Part shown: positions 36,586 through 49,300 of the stretch, piece after piece
Layout: each line of letters begins with the position of its first letter
Numbering within the stretch: position 1 is the stretch's first letter
Origin: Mytilisepta virgata
Lineage: Eukaryota; Mollusca; Bivalvia; Mytilida; Mytilidae
Direction of reading: 5' to 3'
Assembly (NCBI GenBank): GCA_028015205.1
Contig: CM051516.1
Location: 48,674,230-48,738,229, forward strand
Length of the DNA: 64,000 bases
The notes under the pieces: model-generated
The model's input: only the letters and a program-made list of their open reading frames with translations
What the model was told of the DNA's origin: nothing
The model's database searches: none
Program-made: the position numbers and the translations under genes

Positions 36586-37017
36586 TATATTGCACGATCA
36601 AGATTTTGTCAGAGACAATATATTCCTCAATATCAGGCAATAACCGTTATATTGTATACATAGTAAGATCTTTTAAATGTCAAACAAGTCTTTTTTTTAC
36701 ATCAATGAAGTCAATGTTTGAAGTAATATTGCAAAAAGTGCCATATCGTACAATATTGCACGCTAAATTTTGGCTACCTTCCACATGAAATATTACTTTG
36801 CTATACAATAATTTGGGATATTTGTGAGATTTTATGACTGAACACTAAAACAATAATCTCAACATTAAATATAGAAATAATGTTTTGGAATAACAATATA
36901 AATAAAGAAACACTTTAGTACAACAGTGATAGCATTAAAACTAAATGCTGTCTCAACCATCACAACCACAAAAAATAGGACTGTCCTATGTGTACTTGAT
37001 GAGTATCTTCTACGTCA

Positions 37018-37304
37018 CTAACTTTTCCTGAACTTCTTTTCTAATAATTTTGAAATCTCTTCCGGATTCATGTTTTCCTCGGCGGAAAGATTTCTACCAA
37101 GAATGTCAGCTATGCTTGATCTGTCAATATCAGAATCGGCAAATAATTTGAAGAAGTCAATAGCTTCACCCGTGTATTGATTCTTGAATGCAGGGCAAAA
37201 ACTGTTACACCATTGAGGTAGTGGACATGACTCAATCACGTGATGGGTACAGTGGCTTATATGCTTGGCAGATCTTTGTGAACGTCTTCGTTTTTTCTTT
37301 CCAC
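37018..37304 (-). CDS. NOTUM: NOTUM terminal exon
   Basis: The acceptor ttgcccctag leads into GT, which completes a Gly codon with the previous exon. It encodes more basic residues (KKKRRRSQRS), then the Cys-rich C-terminal segment (HVIESCPLPQWCNSFCPAF, then QYTGEAIDFFKLF) matching the end of vertebrate NOTUM, and a further roughly 50 acidic and basic residues before TAG. The ATG at 37,312-37,314 lies upstream of the acceptor and is not used. Confidence 0.85.
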
Positions 37305-40300
37305 CTAGGGGCAATTAAAAGAAAAACAAGTAAATAAACTGTAGAAAAAGGGTTTGGTTGAAAATATAACCATGCTTGAGGTGTATGCCTCATTTCTTTG
37401 GTAATGGCTAATTAATCTTAAGATAACTCTTGTAAGTGTATATCATTATTTGCTCTAGGTTTCAATGAGTCAACATTTTTTTATTTCTTCATCGTCCTGA
37501 GGAAGGCCATATTGACCGAAACGTTTAGCAATTTTAATTTTTGACGGTTTTTGTTTTATTATTATTTGGCATTTGGTTTTATTCGGGTTTTGTTATTTGT
37601 TCGTTTTAGTCGTTCTATCCCCTTTTGACGGCTCACATTTTCCACTTTTATTCCTTGTATTTCATATATCATTATTTTACCGCTGAAATGTTGACAACCG
37701 ATCCACACTTACTGCCACGTGACTGGTTTATTTGTCATGATTTGGATTAGCATTGTGATAATTTTGGCAGATGATGACAGTATTCCCCTTTAAACGTGTC
37801 TTTACAAAACGGTTGTAATCGACATATGGCAAAGGGTATCCCTCGAACCAGGGCTGAGGGCCATCTGAACATGCATACATTGAGGTGCCATTTTTTCTTT
37901 CCTGCTGAATGTCTTACTATGACTTTATATACAGAATCGGCTTTTATTCGTTTATTACCTTGTACATTTACTATCTCAATAAAATATGGATGTTGCGAAA
38001 CAGCTCATACGACAACATGATACAAAGAACAAAGAACAAACTAAAACGTATAAACACAAAAACCGAATGGAACTAAATACAGACAATAAATTAAAAAGCA
38101 AAAATTAAAAGTTAAAATTGTCTTTTTCATGAGCAGCTGGAAAAAAATATATTCAGTATGAATCCAAACATAAAACGTAAATACATGTAATAAGAAATAG
38201 GTCTAATTAACCTCGTTAGCTTCATTTATATAACAATTTTCTCTTTTTCGACAGACATCAATAAACCTTTATAATTATCTTTCTTCTGATGCAGAGGTAA
38301 CACTTAGCTGAGTTTGGATACCTGTTTGTTTTAATTGTTTTGAATTTTGATGGTTGTGGCTATTAATTCATCATTATATCTTTAACCGGTTTTCTAATAT
38401 TTTGATCTCGAGCACTGCTAATGAGTTGTCAGTCAACGAAATGGCCATACAGTGCATCAAATTTATTTCGGTATTTTGTGATACGTTTTATTTATAAACA
38501 CTGTTCCAATTTTTATAAAGAGTGTGCTTTGATGTCCAAGGGCCAAAGACCATTGAACGAAAATCAGATTGACGCCTTAGGAATCTCAAGCTAGATGTTC
38601 CTTTCCTTGGACATTTGGTACATACATGTGGTAATTTTACGTCGAGACATAATCAATATTAATCATATTCCTTATTTTATACAGTATGAATAAATACTGA
38701 TATATTAAAAAAAAATGAATAGTATTGTCAAACCGCTTTCTACGTGGTGATACGAGTTTTTTCTTACCTTTTTTCCTATTCTTCTTTCTTATACGACGTC
38801 TACGTCTTTTTTCTTTATCTTTTTTGTTTTTCCTTTTCTTTTTATGTTTTCGTTTTTTCCTTTTCTTCTTTTTCTTTTGTCTGCGTATTCTTTTTGGTTT
38901 TGAGGAAGTTGATGGTCCATCTTTGAGTAAAGGATAGGACTGAGGTATACTGTAATACAGCCGAATTTTTGCTTATTGTTTGAAAGTAAAATCCAAGTAA
39001 ATTAGACAGATGCTAAATAAATACAGTCAGCAATTACCGTGCACATTACTGATCATTTTAGAACTTGATTTTGCTCTACAAAATATGGGATTTTTCAGCT
39101 TAGCATCGGCTGAGAGAAAGAGAAATTTTCTTGAAATTCCAAGAAGTGAAAAAAAATTAATTGGAGTAGAAACTGATAATATATCATCACCCTTGATATA
39201 AAAATGAGAGATGTAAAAATAAAGAATCTGTAAAAGTTATCTGAACCAGCAAATTTGTTTATACTATGAGAAATATAAATATATGAGGCTAACAAGAAAA
39301 TTCCGTAGTACTAAACAATGGAAGCAATAATGACAAGATAAATTATTGCACACAAAAAACAACAATGCATAGTTTTATGCACAAGGGCAAAACAACTTAA
39401 CATTAATCTTTTTTGTGGTTATTTTAATGGAGGTACCGTTTTTTTGTAGAAGTTCCTTAAAGAGTTGTTTGGTGTAGTTATTATGGTGATTCTTAAAATT
39501 ATCTCGAATAAGAGTATATTATAATGTGGTTAGTGTAGTAATACGTACCTCGGATTAAATGTGGTTTTTTTATGATCAGTGTAGTGATATATGGAGAATA
39601 ATACATGGCCAAACCAATATCACATGCTATATCAACGCGAATACCCAGTATCACCATGAGGGCCTTTGGCCGGAGGTGTGATATTGGTCGGGGGTTGATT
39701 TAGCATGTGATATAGGTCTGACCATGTTTTATTCTTTATATGATATATGAACTCCTTACAGAATAAAAGTGTTTTCCGAGTATGGGTGTGATATAGGGTA
39801 TGTGATATAGGGTAGGTGATACAGGTGATTTAAAGTCAGGTATAATGCATATTTAAAATGTATGTATTTTACTCTAAAAATATGATATATACCTCATATA
39901 AGAAAGTCACGGTGTAGTGATACCTACGTCGATTAGATGTGTTTTGTTGAGATACATGTGTTTTTAATATGGTCATTTTACAGATGTGTTTTGTAAGATG
40001 CTCATTTTAGTGATATTTACCTCGGATTAGAACGTGTTAAGTAATATGCTCAACATAGTGATACATATCCCTCAGTTAAAATATGTTTGTAAGATGGCTA
40101 GTGTAGTGATACATACCTCGGATTAGATGAGGTTGTTATGAGACATTTATCTTTATTAAAATTGTTCTCCCAGCAGTAAATAGATTGTGCTAATGTAACA
40201 CCATTCACTGATACAGATTGCCAATTTCTGAAACCAAGATCGAAACAAAAGTTATTCTCCAGGTATTAAGCAAGGATTTTCGTGAATTATAAAAATATAA

Positions 40301-43300
40301 TGGCTACAATTTAATAATATAAACAAAAAATTTTGACATTTGAAGTTATTATGTCTCCCAAACGAAGTTTGGAGACATGTTGTTTTTGCTCAGTTCTTAT
40401 TATTCTTATTATTATTATTATTATTTTTTTTTTCTTCTTTCCGGGCGCGTTTTTTCGAACACTTGTGTGCACCGTTTCTCATAAACCAATAGACGGAATC
40501 ACTTGATATCATACGACTTGCTAGGCCCATATTCCTAGATACGCCTCCCGAAAAAAAATTTCAATCTGTGGGAGGGAACATATATTTTGGGGGTCTCAAA
40601 AGGGGGTGGGGTTTTGCAAAATTTTACTATAGAAGTCTATGGGAAAAGTGATATAACTTGATCATTTGTGATCTTAACTTGGAAATACTACCTGTTACCT
40701 TGGATATTTAAGTTTTTATACCCCGCCACACGAAGGGGGGGTCATGCCCCACCCCCTCAAATAACAAAATACTTAATATTTTGAAAACCATTGTGATCCC
40801 CACCCTATAACCATATATATTATTACTCCTTATGATAAGACAAATCATTTGGTACCATAGGGGGGTCTGAGGGGGGGGTCATGCCCCACCCCCTCAAATG
40901 ACAAAATACTTATTATTCTGAAAACCATTGAGATCCCCACCCTATAACCATATATATTATTACTCCTTATGATAAGACGAATCATTTGGTACCATAGGGG
41001 GTCTGAGGGGGGGGTCATGCCCCACCCCCTTAAATGACAAAAAACTTATTATTCTGAAAACCATTGAGATCCCCACCCTATAACCATATATATTATTACT
41101 CCTTATGATAAGACGAATCATTTGGTACCATAGGGGGTCTGAGGGGGGGGGTCATGCCCCACCCCCTTAAATGATAAAATACTTAATATTTTGAAAACCA
41201 TTGTGATCCCCACCCTATAACCATATATATTATTACTCCTTATGATAAGACAAATCATTTGGTACCATAGGGGGGTCTGAGGGGGGTCATGCCCCACCCC
41301 CTCAAATGATAAAATACTAAATATTCTGAAAACCATTGAGATCCCCACCCAATAACCATATATATTATTACTCCTTATGATAAGACGAATCATTTGGTAC
41401 CATAGGGGGTCTGAGGGGGGGTCATGCCCCACCCCCTCAAATGATAAAATACTAAATAGACGGAATCGCTTGATATCATATGACTTGATAGGCCCATATT
41501 CCTAGATGTGCCTCCCGAAAAAAAATTTCAATCTGTGGGAGGGAACATATATTTTGGGGGTCTCAAAAGGGGGTGGGGTTTTGCAAAATTTTACTATAGA
41601 AGTCTATTGGAAAAGTGATATAACTTGATCATTTGTGATCTTAACTTGGAAATACTACCTGTTACCTTGGATATTTAAGTTTTTATACCCCGCCACACGA
41701 AGTGGCGAGGTATTATGTTATACCCTCCATTTCATTGTCTTAGGGGGGGTCATGCCCCACCCCCTCAAATAACAAAATACTTAATATTTTGAAAAACCAT
41801 TGTGATCCCCACCCTATAACCATATATATTATTACTCCTTATGATAAGACAAATCATTTGGTACCATAGGTGGTCTGAGGGGGGTCATGCCCCACCCCCT
41901 CAAATGATAAAATACTAAATATTCTGAAAACCATTGAGATCCCCACCCTATAACCATATATATTATTACTCCTTATGATAAGACAAATCATTTGGTACCA
42001 TAGGGGGGTTTGAGGGGGGTCATGCCCCACCCCCTCAAATGATAAAATACTAAATATTCTGAAAACCATTGAGATCCCCAACCAATAACCATATATATTA
42101 TTACTCCTTATGATAAGACGAATCATTTGGTACCATAGGGGGGTCTGAAGGGGGGGTCATGCCCCACCCCCTCAAATGATAAAATACTAAATATTCTGAA
42201 AACCATTGAGATCCCCACCCTATAACCATATATATTATTACTCCTTATGATAAGACGAATCATTTGGTACCATAGGGGGTCTGAGGGGGGGTCATGCCCC
42301 ACCCCCTTAAATGATAAAATACTTAATATTTTGAAAACCATTGTGATCCCCACCCTATAACCATATATATTATTACTCCTTATGATAAGACAAATCATTT
42401 GGTACCATAGGGGGGTCTGAGGGGGGTCATGCCCCACCCCCTCAAATGATAAAATACTAAATATTCTGAAAACCATTGAGATCCCCACCCAATAACCATA
42501 TATATTATTACTCCTTATGATAAGACGAATCATTTGGTACCATAGGGGGTCTGAGGGGGGGTCATGCCCCACCCCCTCAAATGATAAAATACTAAATAGA
42601 CGGAATCGCTTGATATCATACGACTTGATAGGCCCATATTCCTAGATGTGCCTCCCGAAAAAAAAATTTCAATCTGTGGGAGGGAACATATATTTTGGGG
42701 GTCTCAAAAGGGGGTGGGGTTTTGCAAAATTTTACTATAGAAGTCTATGGGAAAAGTGATATAACTTGATCATTTGTGATCTTAACTTGGAAATACTACC
42801 TGTTACCTTGGATATTTAAGTTTTTATACCCCGCCACACGAAGTGGCGAGGTATTATGTTATACCCTCCATTTCATTGTCTTAGGGGGGGTCATGCCCCA
42901 CCCCCTCAAATAACAAAATACTTAATATTTTGAAAAACCATTGTGATCCCCACCCTATAACCATATATATTATTACTCCTTATGATAAGACAAATCATTT
43001 GGTACCATAGGTGGTCTGAGGGGGGTCATGCCCCACCCCCTCAAATGATAAAATACTAAATATTCTGAAAACCATTGAGATCCCCACCCTATAACCATAT
43101 ATATTATTACTCCTTATGATAAGACAAATCATTTGGTACCATAGGGGGGTTTGAGGGGGGTCATGCCCAAACCCCCTCAAATGATAAAATACTAAATATT
43201 CTGAAAACCATTGAGATCCCCAACCAATAACCATATATATTATTACTCCTTATGATAAGACGAATCATTTGGTACCATAGGGGGGTCTGAAGGGGGGGTC

Positions 43301-46300
43301 ATGCCCCACCCCCTCAAATGATAAAATACTAAATATTCTGAAAACCATTGAGATCCCCACCCTATAACCATATATATTATTACTCCTTATGATAAGACGA
43401 ATCATTTGGTACCATAGGGGGGTCTGAGGGGGGGGGGTCATGCCCCACCCCCTTAAATGATAAAATACTAAATATTCTGAAAACCATTGAGATCCCCACC
43501 CTATAACCATATATATTATTACTTCTTATGATATGAGCTTCGTTTGGGAGACATTCGAAACTGCATCCAGTTTCAATTATACCTTGTTTTCTTTGGGGGC
43601 GGGGGGGGGGGGTGTAGTTGACAAAACACTAAACGCTTTTCTGTTCTTACATACGGATGATAAAATATCAAACGTTTTCGAAGGGAGATCTTGCATCCTA
43701 AATAATGCCTCACAGATATATTTCATTCACCGTACGATGAAATAGATTTTGTAAAATGATTAAAGTAAGCAATTTTTAAAAGACATTGCCACATTTAACT
43801 AATCATTAGTAAAATTCGTTTTAAAAGAAAGGATTTCTGGTGTTTGAACATAAGCACATGCAGGCTGATAGGGGATAAACATTTATGACTGAAACACTGT
43901 AATCCCAATATTTTGCGTGCCAGGGCCTTACAATTTTTGAGAATGTCAACGATTTAAGTAAGATAAAAACACCTCCCACAGGAACAAGTTTGTGTATAAG
44001 TTATCTTTCTTAATACATGTAATATACGAAAATTACCTTTTTGTCAGTAAAACATGCGATAAACACGCTGGTGCAAATACCGCCCTGAAAAATACAGAAA
44101 TACCTAATAAGTGTACAGTAATTCATTATTAAATTACGGTGACATGAATTTTCAGCATTTTCCATATAGTGTCATTCTCAAAATACAACAATGGTCATTA
44201 TAATTTCATTGATAAACTTCCCACCTCGCATATGACATGTATGAGACTATGATAAATACCAGGTTTCTCATCTTACAGGCAGAAGAATTTATACATGTAA
44301 TTCATAACAACTGATATTAGAAATATAAAAGAAAAAGTAAGTGTACGGCATTTTTATAACTGTCACAGTCAACATTTTGAAATTTGCCTTAATTGAGTGA
44401 AATAGTAAATCAGAATGGTTTCTAAGTAACACTGATAAGATGGGTAAAGCTTTGTCAGCAAATATAACTTTGATTTTTCATTTAATGTATGGTTTTATAT
44501 CTAGATACTTACGACACATTTTTAAGAGACTTTTTCACTTCTTCTCCAAGATTATGTAGATATTGCCATTGGTCTTTAGACATTATCCCTGATTTGGAAT
44601 TCATTATTCTAGAATGGTCTAACAAGTTATTTACAGTTATTTGAGCCTCGTCAAAGAGGTACTGTACAATAAAAACTGGAGCTGAAAATGAATAAAACAG
44701 ATTTTAATCATACGTAGCATGATTTAAAAAAGATACTAACAAATAGAAAAGAAATAAACCATATGTGCATGGAGAATAATACATGTTCAAACTACAGGGG
44801 CCCGACTTCTGGAAATTTATCTAGGATTTTTTAGTATAAGGACGTGGATAGTGTAATGCACATTGATGATAAACGCAGAATATTCGTTGTTACAGTGAAT
44901 ATTTATTAAAAGTACTCATGAAATAATACGACAAAAAAAAATAAAATAAAAAAGAAATAAATTTCCAGAAGTCGGGCCCCTGTGGTTCAAACCTACATGT
45001 ATATCACATGCTATATCAATATCACCCCCGGGGGGGCCTTTGCCACTAGGTGTGATATTGGTCGAGGGTTGATATAGCATGTGATTTAGGTTTGACCATG
45101 TATTATTTTTTACATCATATATTTCAACAATAGACCATTGCATAGTTCCCAGTAAAGAAATGTGAAGATTGATGTAAATAGCAAAATATCATATGATCTG
45201 TAAAATTATAGCTGTTTTTTATGATTACAGATGAAGCTTTAAGTGAATATGTTACGCATTGTATTTTCTAGCTTATGGCAGAAAAAGTAAAGTATTCCCC
45301 CAAAGAACTCCGAACAGATAAAAGTGTGTTCGTAGTAGGGTGCGATATTTGGTAGGTGATTAGGTAATGCAAAGTCATGTATAATGCATATTAAAAATGT
45401 ATGTATTTTACGTATGTTTAGCGTTGATATAGGTAGTTTTGTCCATATGATACAGCCGGAAGTGAACTTGCCATATCAGACCAGTGGGCCAAAAATCCAT
45501 ATCAGGGATAAAAATTCCACATAAACTTAGGTAGATCGCTTCTTTCCCATGCCAGTTTTAATACCTTATTAATGATGTTGAGAGAAAAGTGGTAAAATTT
45601 GTTTGTTGGTATCTGCTTAAATTTGTCGGTCACTTTGGATCGATATGATAAATAGTTCATGACACCCAATATTCCATATCAGGCCGATAACATCCATCGT
45701 CCCATATCAACCCTTGGCCAAGAATCCAGGCTGATATGTAAATCTCTGGACTGATATGGAAAATGGGGTGTAGTAATCTATATATACATACTTTTTAATG
45801 TAGGGTACATTCTATATCCAAAATAACACTTCCATTCTTCGCCTTCTGGATACTGTTTTCTACAGGCTTCTGGAACATTCCCTTTCCACAATCTATGAAA
45901 ATAAACAAAAATATTGAGGTCATGGGTTAATATTCTAGTATAAAGCATTAAATTTCAAAGCTCTTTGAAAAAATTTGAATGTAGCAGAAATATCAACAGT
46001 TGCAGGAAATACAAATAAAATACAAATAAAATGAGAAGTGAAGAAAAGTCAATAACACATTAGGAGCTTGTATATATTTCCAAATCCCCCCAATATCTAT
46101 TTTACCATAGAGCAAATAATCAGTTAATACAGTATGATTTCCAACTAGGAAACCGCTAACTTAAGCAGTAAACTTCCGTGGACTGTAAATTATGTACACG
46201 TCTCATGTAAACATTTATGTACGGTTTGATCAGAAAGTGTCGCAACATAATATGGAAATAAAGTATTTTTCTTCTTAAACAAAGCAGTGTGAATGACACT

Positions 46301-49300
46301 ACCATGTAAGGTTTAATGGTATTTTGACATAAGTTGAACTGAAATTGGCAGTTTTCGTGAGAAACAATTATAAATTTAGATTCAAATGTCTTTAACCCTA
46401 TACATAAAGTTTCTGACTCTCATTCATAAACTTCGAGTGCTTTTAAGAGCGTTGATCAATGAGACATTATGCAAAAAGCCAACGATTAAATCTTTCTTTT
46501 TAAAATCAAATTTGCAAAAAGATGTCTAGAATGCATTACCTTTAAAGATTTATTGTTTTTATTTATCTTGCTGAAATAACTAATTTATTAGAATCGTCTT
46601 TAAATATCTGTGGTTCTTCTATATTGAAACAAAGTTGAAGATTGTGAAAGACCATTATTCTACTACTTAATATACTCTGTCTTTAGCCGTGACCTACTAA
46701 ACAGCCAAATAATAAAGCATTTCCTCTATCGGTCACCAAATCTGGACCACACGAAGATTTTTGTACTGAACATACAACACGAAAAAAATTATTTAATTTT
46801 TTACTTTCTAATGAATCGGTTTTTGATTTAATCGATGGTAATTTACAATTATTAGTGGATTGTAATTTAGACGATAAGATGTAATCGTTATAGGAAAGCG
46901 GCGAGTCAAGGAAAGTAAATTGACTGTACATAAATTTGTCTGTATCTGATTTTATGTTCCTCGTTGTTAACCATTGTTTATTAATGAACCATGAACAGAA
47001 ACATCTACGGGATCAATCGATTTTACTACTTCTATATTTCAATTTCAATCATTTTAATTTGTGTAAAATGTGTTGGAATACAACTCCCGCCAAGCAAATG
47101 TGGCGTAGCATGACCTAATTTGTTTTTACTTTGACATAAAATCATTCTCATGAAGAGAGGATGGTTGTTTTTCATTTGTTCTAAATTACATAATAATGGG
47201 AAGTTAATTATTTATTAAGTATCGGAAATGAATTAATATCATACAAATAGGATATGTTCACAGCGGAAGGCCGATAACCCCTCCAGGAACACTATTTCCC
47301 TATTATCTGATGGTTTTCTCTTTGTATTACTTTATTGTTAACACCGTTATGGAACACTAGTTCATCTCTAGCTGTGTCTTTTGTCTCGCAAAATGTTTCA
47401 TTCATCTCTTCGAGTTTTTATTACCTAATCAATCATCTTAACTGTCAATTGTGTATTGTCTAATATTTCGCTAAGGCCAGCTGGGGTCCTCATGAAACTA
47501 TATGCTCATTTGCCTCAGTTTTTTCTGTTCTCAGTGAGGAGTAACTGTTCATGAATTTGATCCATTACCGAATTACTTTAGTAATTCACATTATAATTCT
47601 AACTCGTTCTTAAATAAGGTATGGTTTATAAATCCAAATACGGATATCTTGACCGATGTAGTAGACTATATAAAGCGATCATTAGAATAGCGAAAATGAG
47701 ATCCACATTGGTCAATTATCTATAATCACTTATTTTTCATGTTGGAAATACTGAATTACATGTATATATGTTTTTTGTTCATTGTATGTTTGCCTGGCCC
47801 GTAGGGGTTTATTATGCAATAAGTTACCGTGGGAAAGAAATATCTGTAAAATGTCTGTCCGAATATCGAAGTTACATTTTATTGATGGAGATCTGTGTAT
47901 ACCATAAAAGGGTTTGTATTAGTTAGTACATGATGTTTACTTATACAACGTAATTCCTTTTCGTAGTAGAATACATGTGCAGGTGAGTAACAAACTCTTG
48001 GCGAAAGCGTGGATCGTAAACAGAGCAGGTATTTTATGGTAATTTTAATTGCGTCCAGATATATTTTGTAAGCCATTCAGTTGACTTTGTGCAGAAAATA
48101 TTGATACGCACAAGTTATACTTATTGTTACTGGTGAATAATTAAAATATAATAATACTTACTTTACCCCCCTTTGAATGCTATCTATAGGCGAACATGAG
48201 AAAGAATCAGAACACTCATTTGGACGGAACTGTGGAATGTCAATAAACCAACCAGAGTCGGCTATCCCCCGGACTTCTACCCCAGGGGCTAACTCTGACA
48301 TTAGGTCAGCTACCCGATCAAGATTCATTAATACACCCGTACCACCAGCACTGTAAAACAATAGAGAATTTTAATTTATGTAACTCGTATATATAGTTTT
48401 AAATCTTCAACAAAAAGATTTGATAAAGATACATATACAGTTAGATGCAGACAGATGAATGCTTTATGAGAATATATGAAATGACAAATTAAAAAGAATC
48501 AGAATTTTGACAAGTTAGACTTTCTTGTTATTTCATAAAAAGTCATTAAACACGTCTGATGATTTAATCTATCTATCTGTTGCCTCCACTGATGAAGTAA
48601 ACTTTGAAAGCACTGGTCCATATATGTTTTTGAGTCTTCTTGTGTGATAAAATGGCCCAAGACATTGGCACATAGATAGTCTATATTGTACGGTAACTGT
48701 TCAATCCAAAAAACTTTGATAATGGCACTGCTAAAGTATGCCCTTTGCTACATTCATTTGGTTGCAAAGTTTGGTTTGCATTGAATGACTTAATATTGTT
48801 TGTGGTTATTACCTGCTTCCGGCCAAAATAAGCCGTTGTGCTTTCCTTAACCCTCTTGGAATTATTTCTTTAATAACCTCCTCTAAAATATATGAACCCA
48901 GGAAAGCAAATGACCCATCTGAAAAAAAAAGAAACAAAACAAATTTTTCACATGCATACATTAGGAATCGATCTGGTAGTCCAGTTTGGACTAAACATGT
49001 TTTACAATTCTATTTACGTGATGAACTCCAGTATGGATGTAAAAATTCACGTTTACATATTTTAGAAAATGGAAAATACATTATGTTAACGAATGAAATC
49101 TATTTTTCTTTTACAAAATGTATAAAAACTATTAAGAGAATATTTTTATCCGGTTGGAAGACATTTACATTCCTATTATTTTCCATTTACAGAGTTTTGT
49201 CTTGCCTGCATGCGACTATTTAAAACTTACATTCAGATGGTATAAAATATAGACAAGAATTAATGTACAAACCTTTACCCGTGTTAAATGTCGTCCCTGT

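Noticed and set aside
38725..38937. Plus-strand frames rich in Phe and Leu
   Set aside because: They are the antisense of the Lys/Arg codons in the NOTUM polybasic exon.
41118..43510. Several minus-strand open frames of 79-149 codons with a repeated MGHDPP...WYQMI...IIRSNNIYGY peptide
   Set aside because: They are translations of a 135-bp satellite whose period is divisible by three; starts and stops follow the repeat, and no splice or start context supports them.
48586..48615. CTGATGAAGTAAACTTTGAAAGC as a possible hammerhead
   Set aside because: Stem II pairs poorly and no stem III or cleavage triplet follows.
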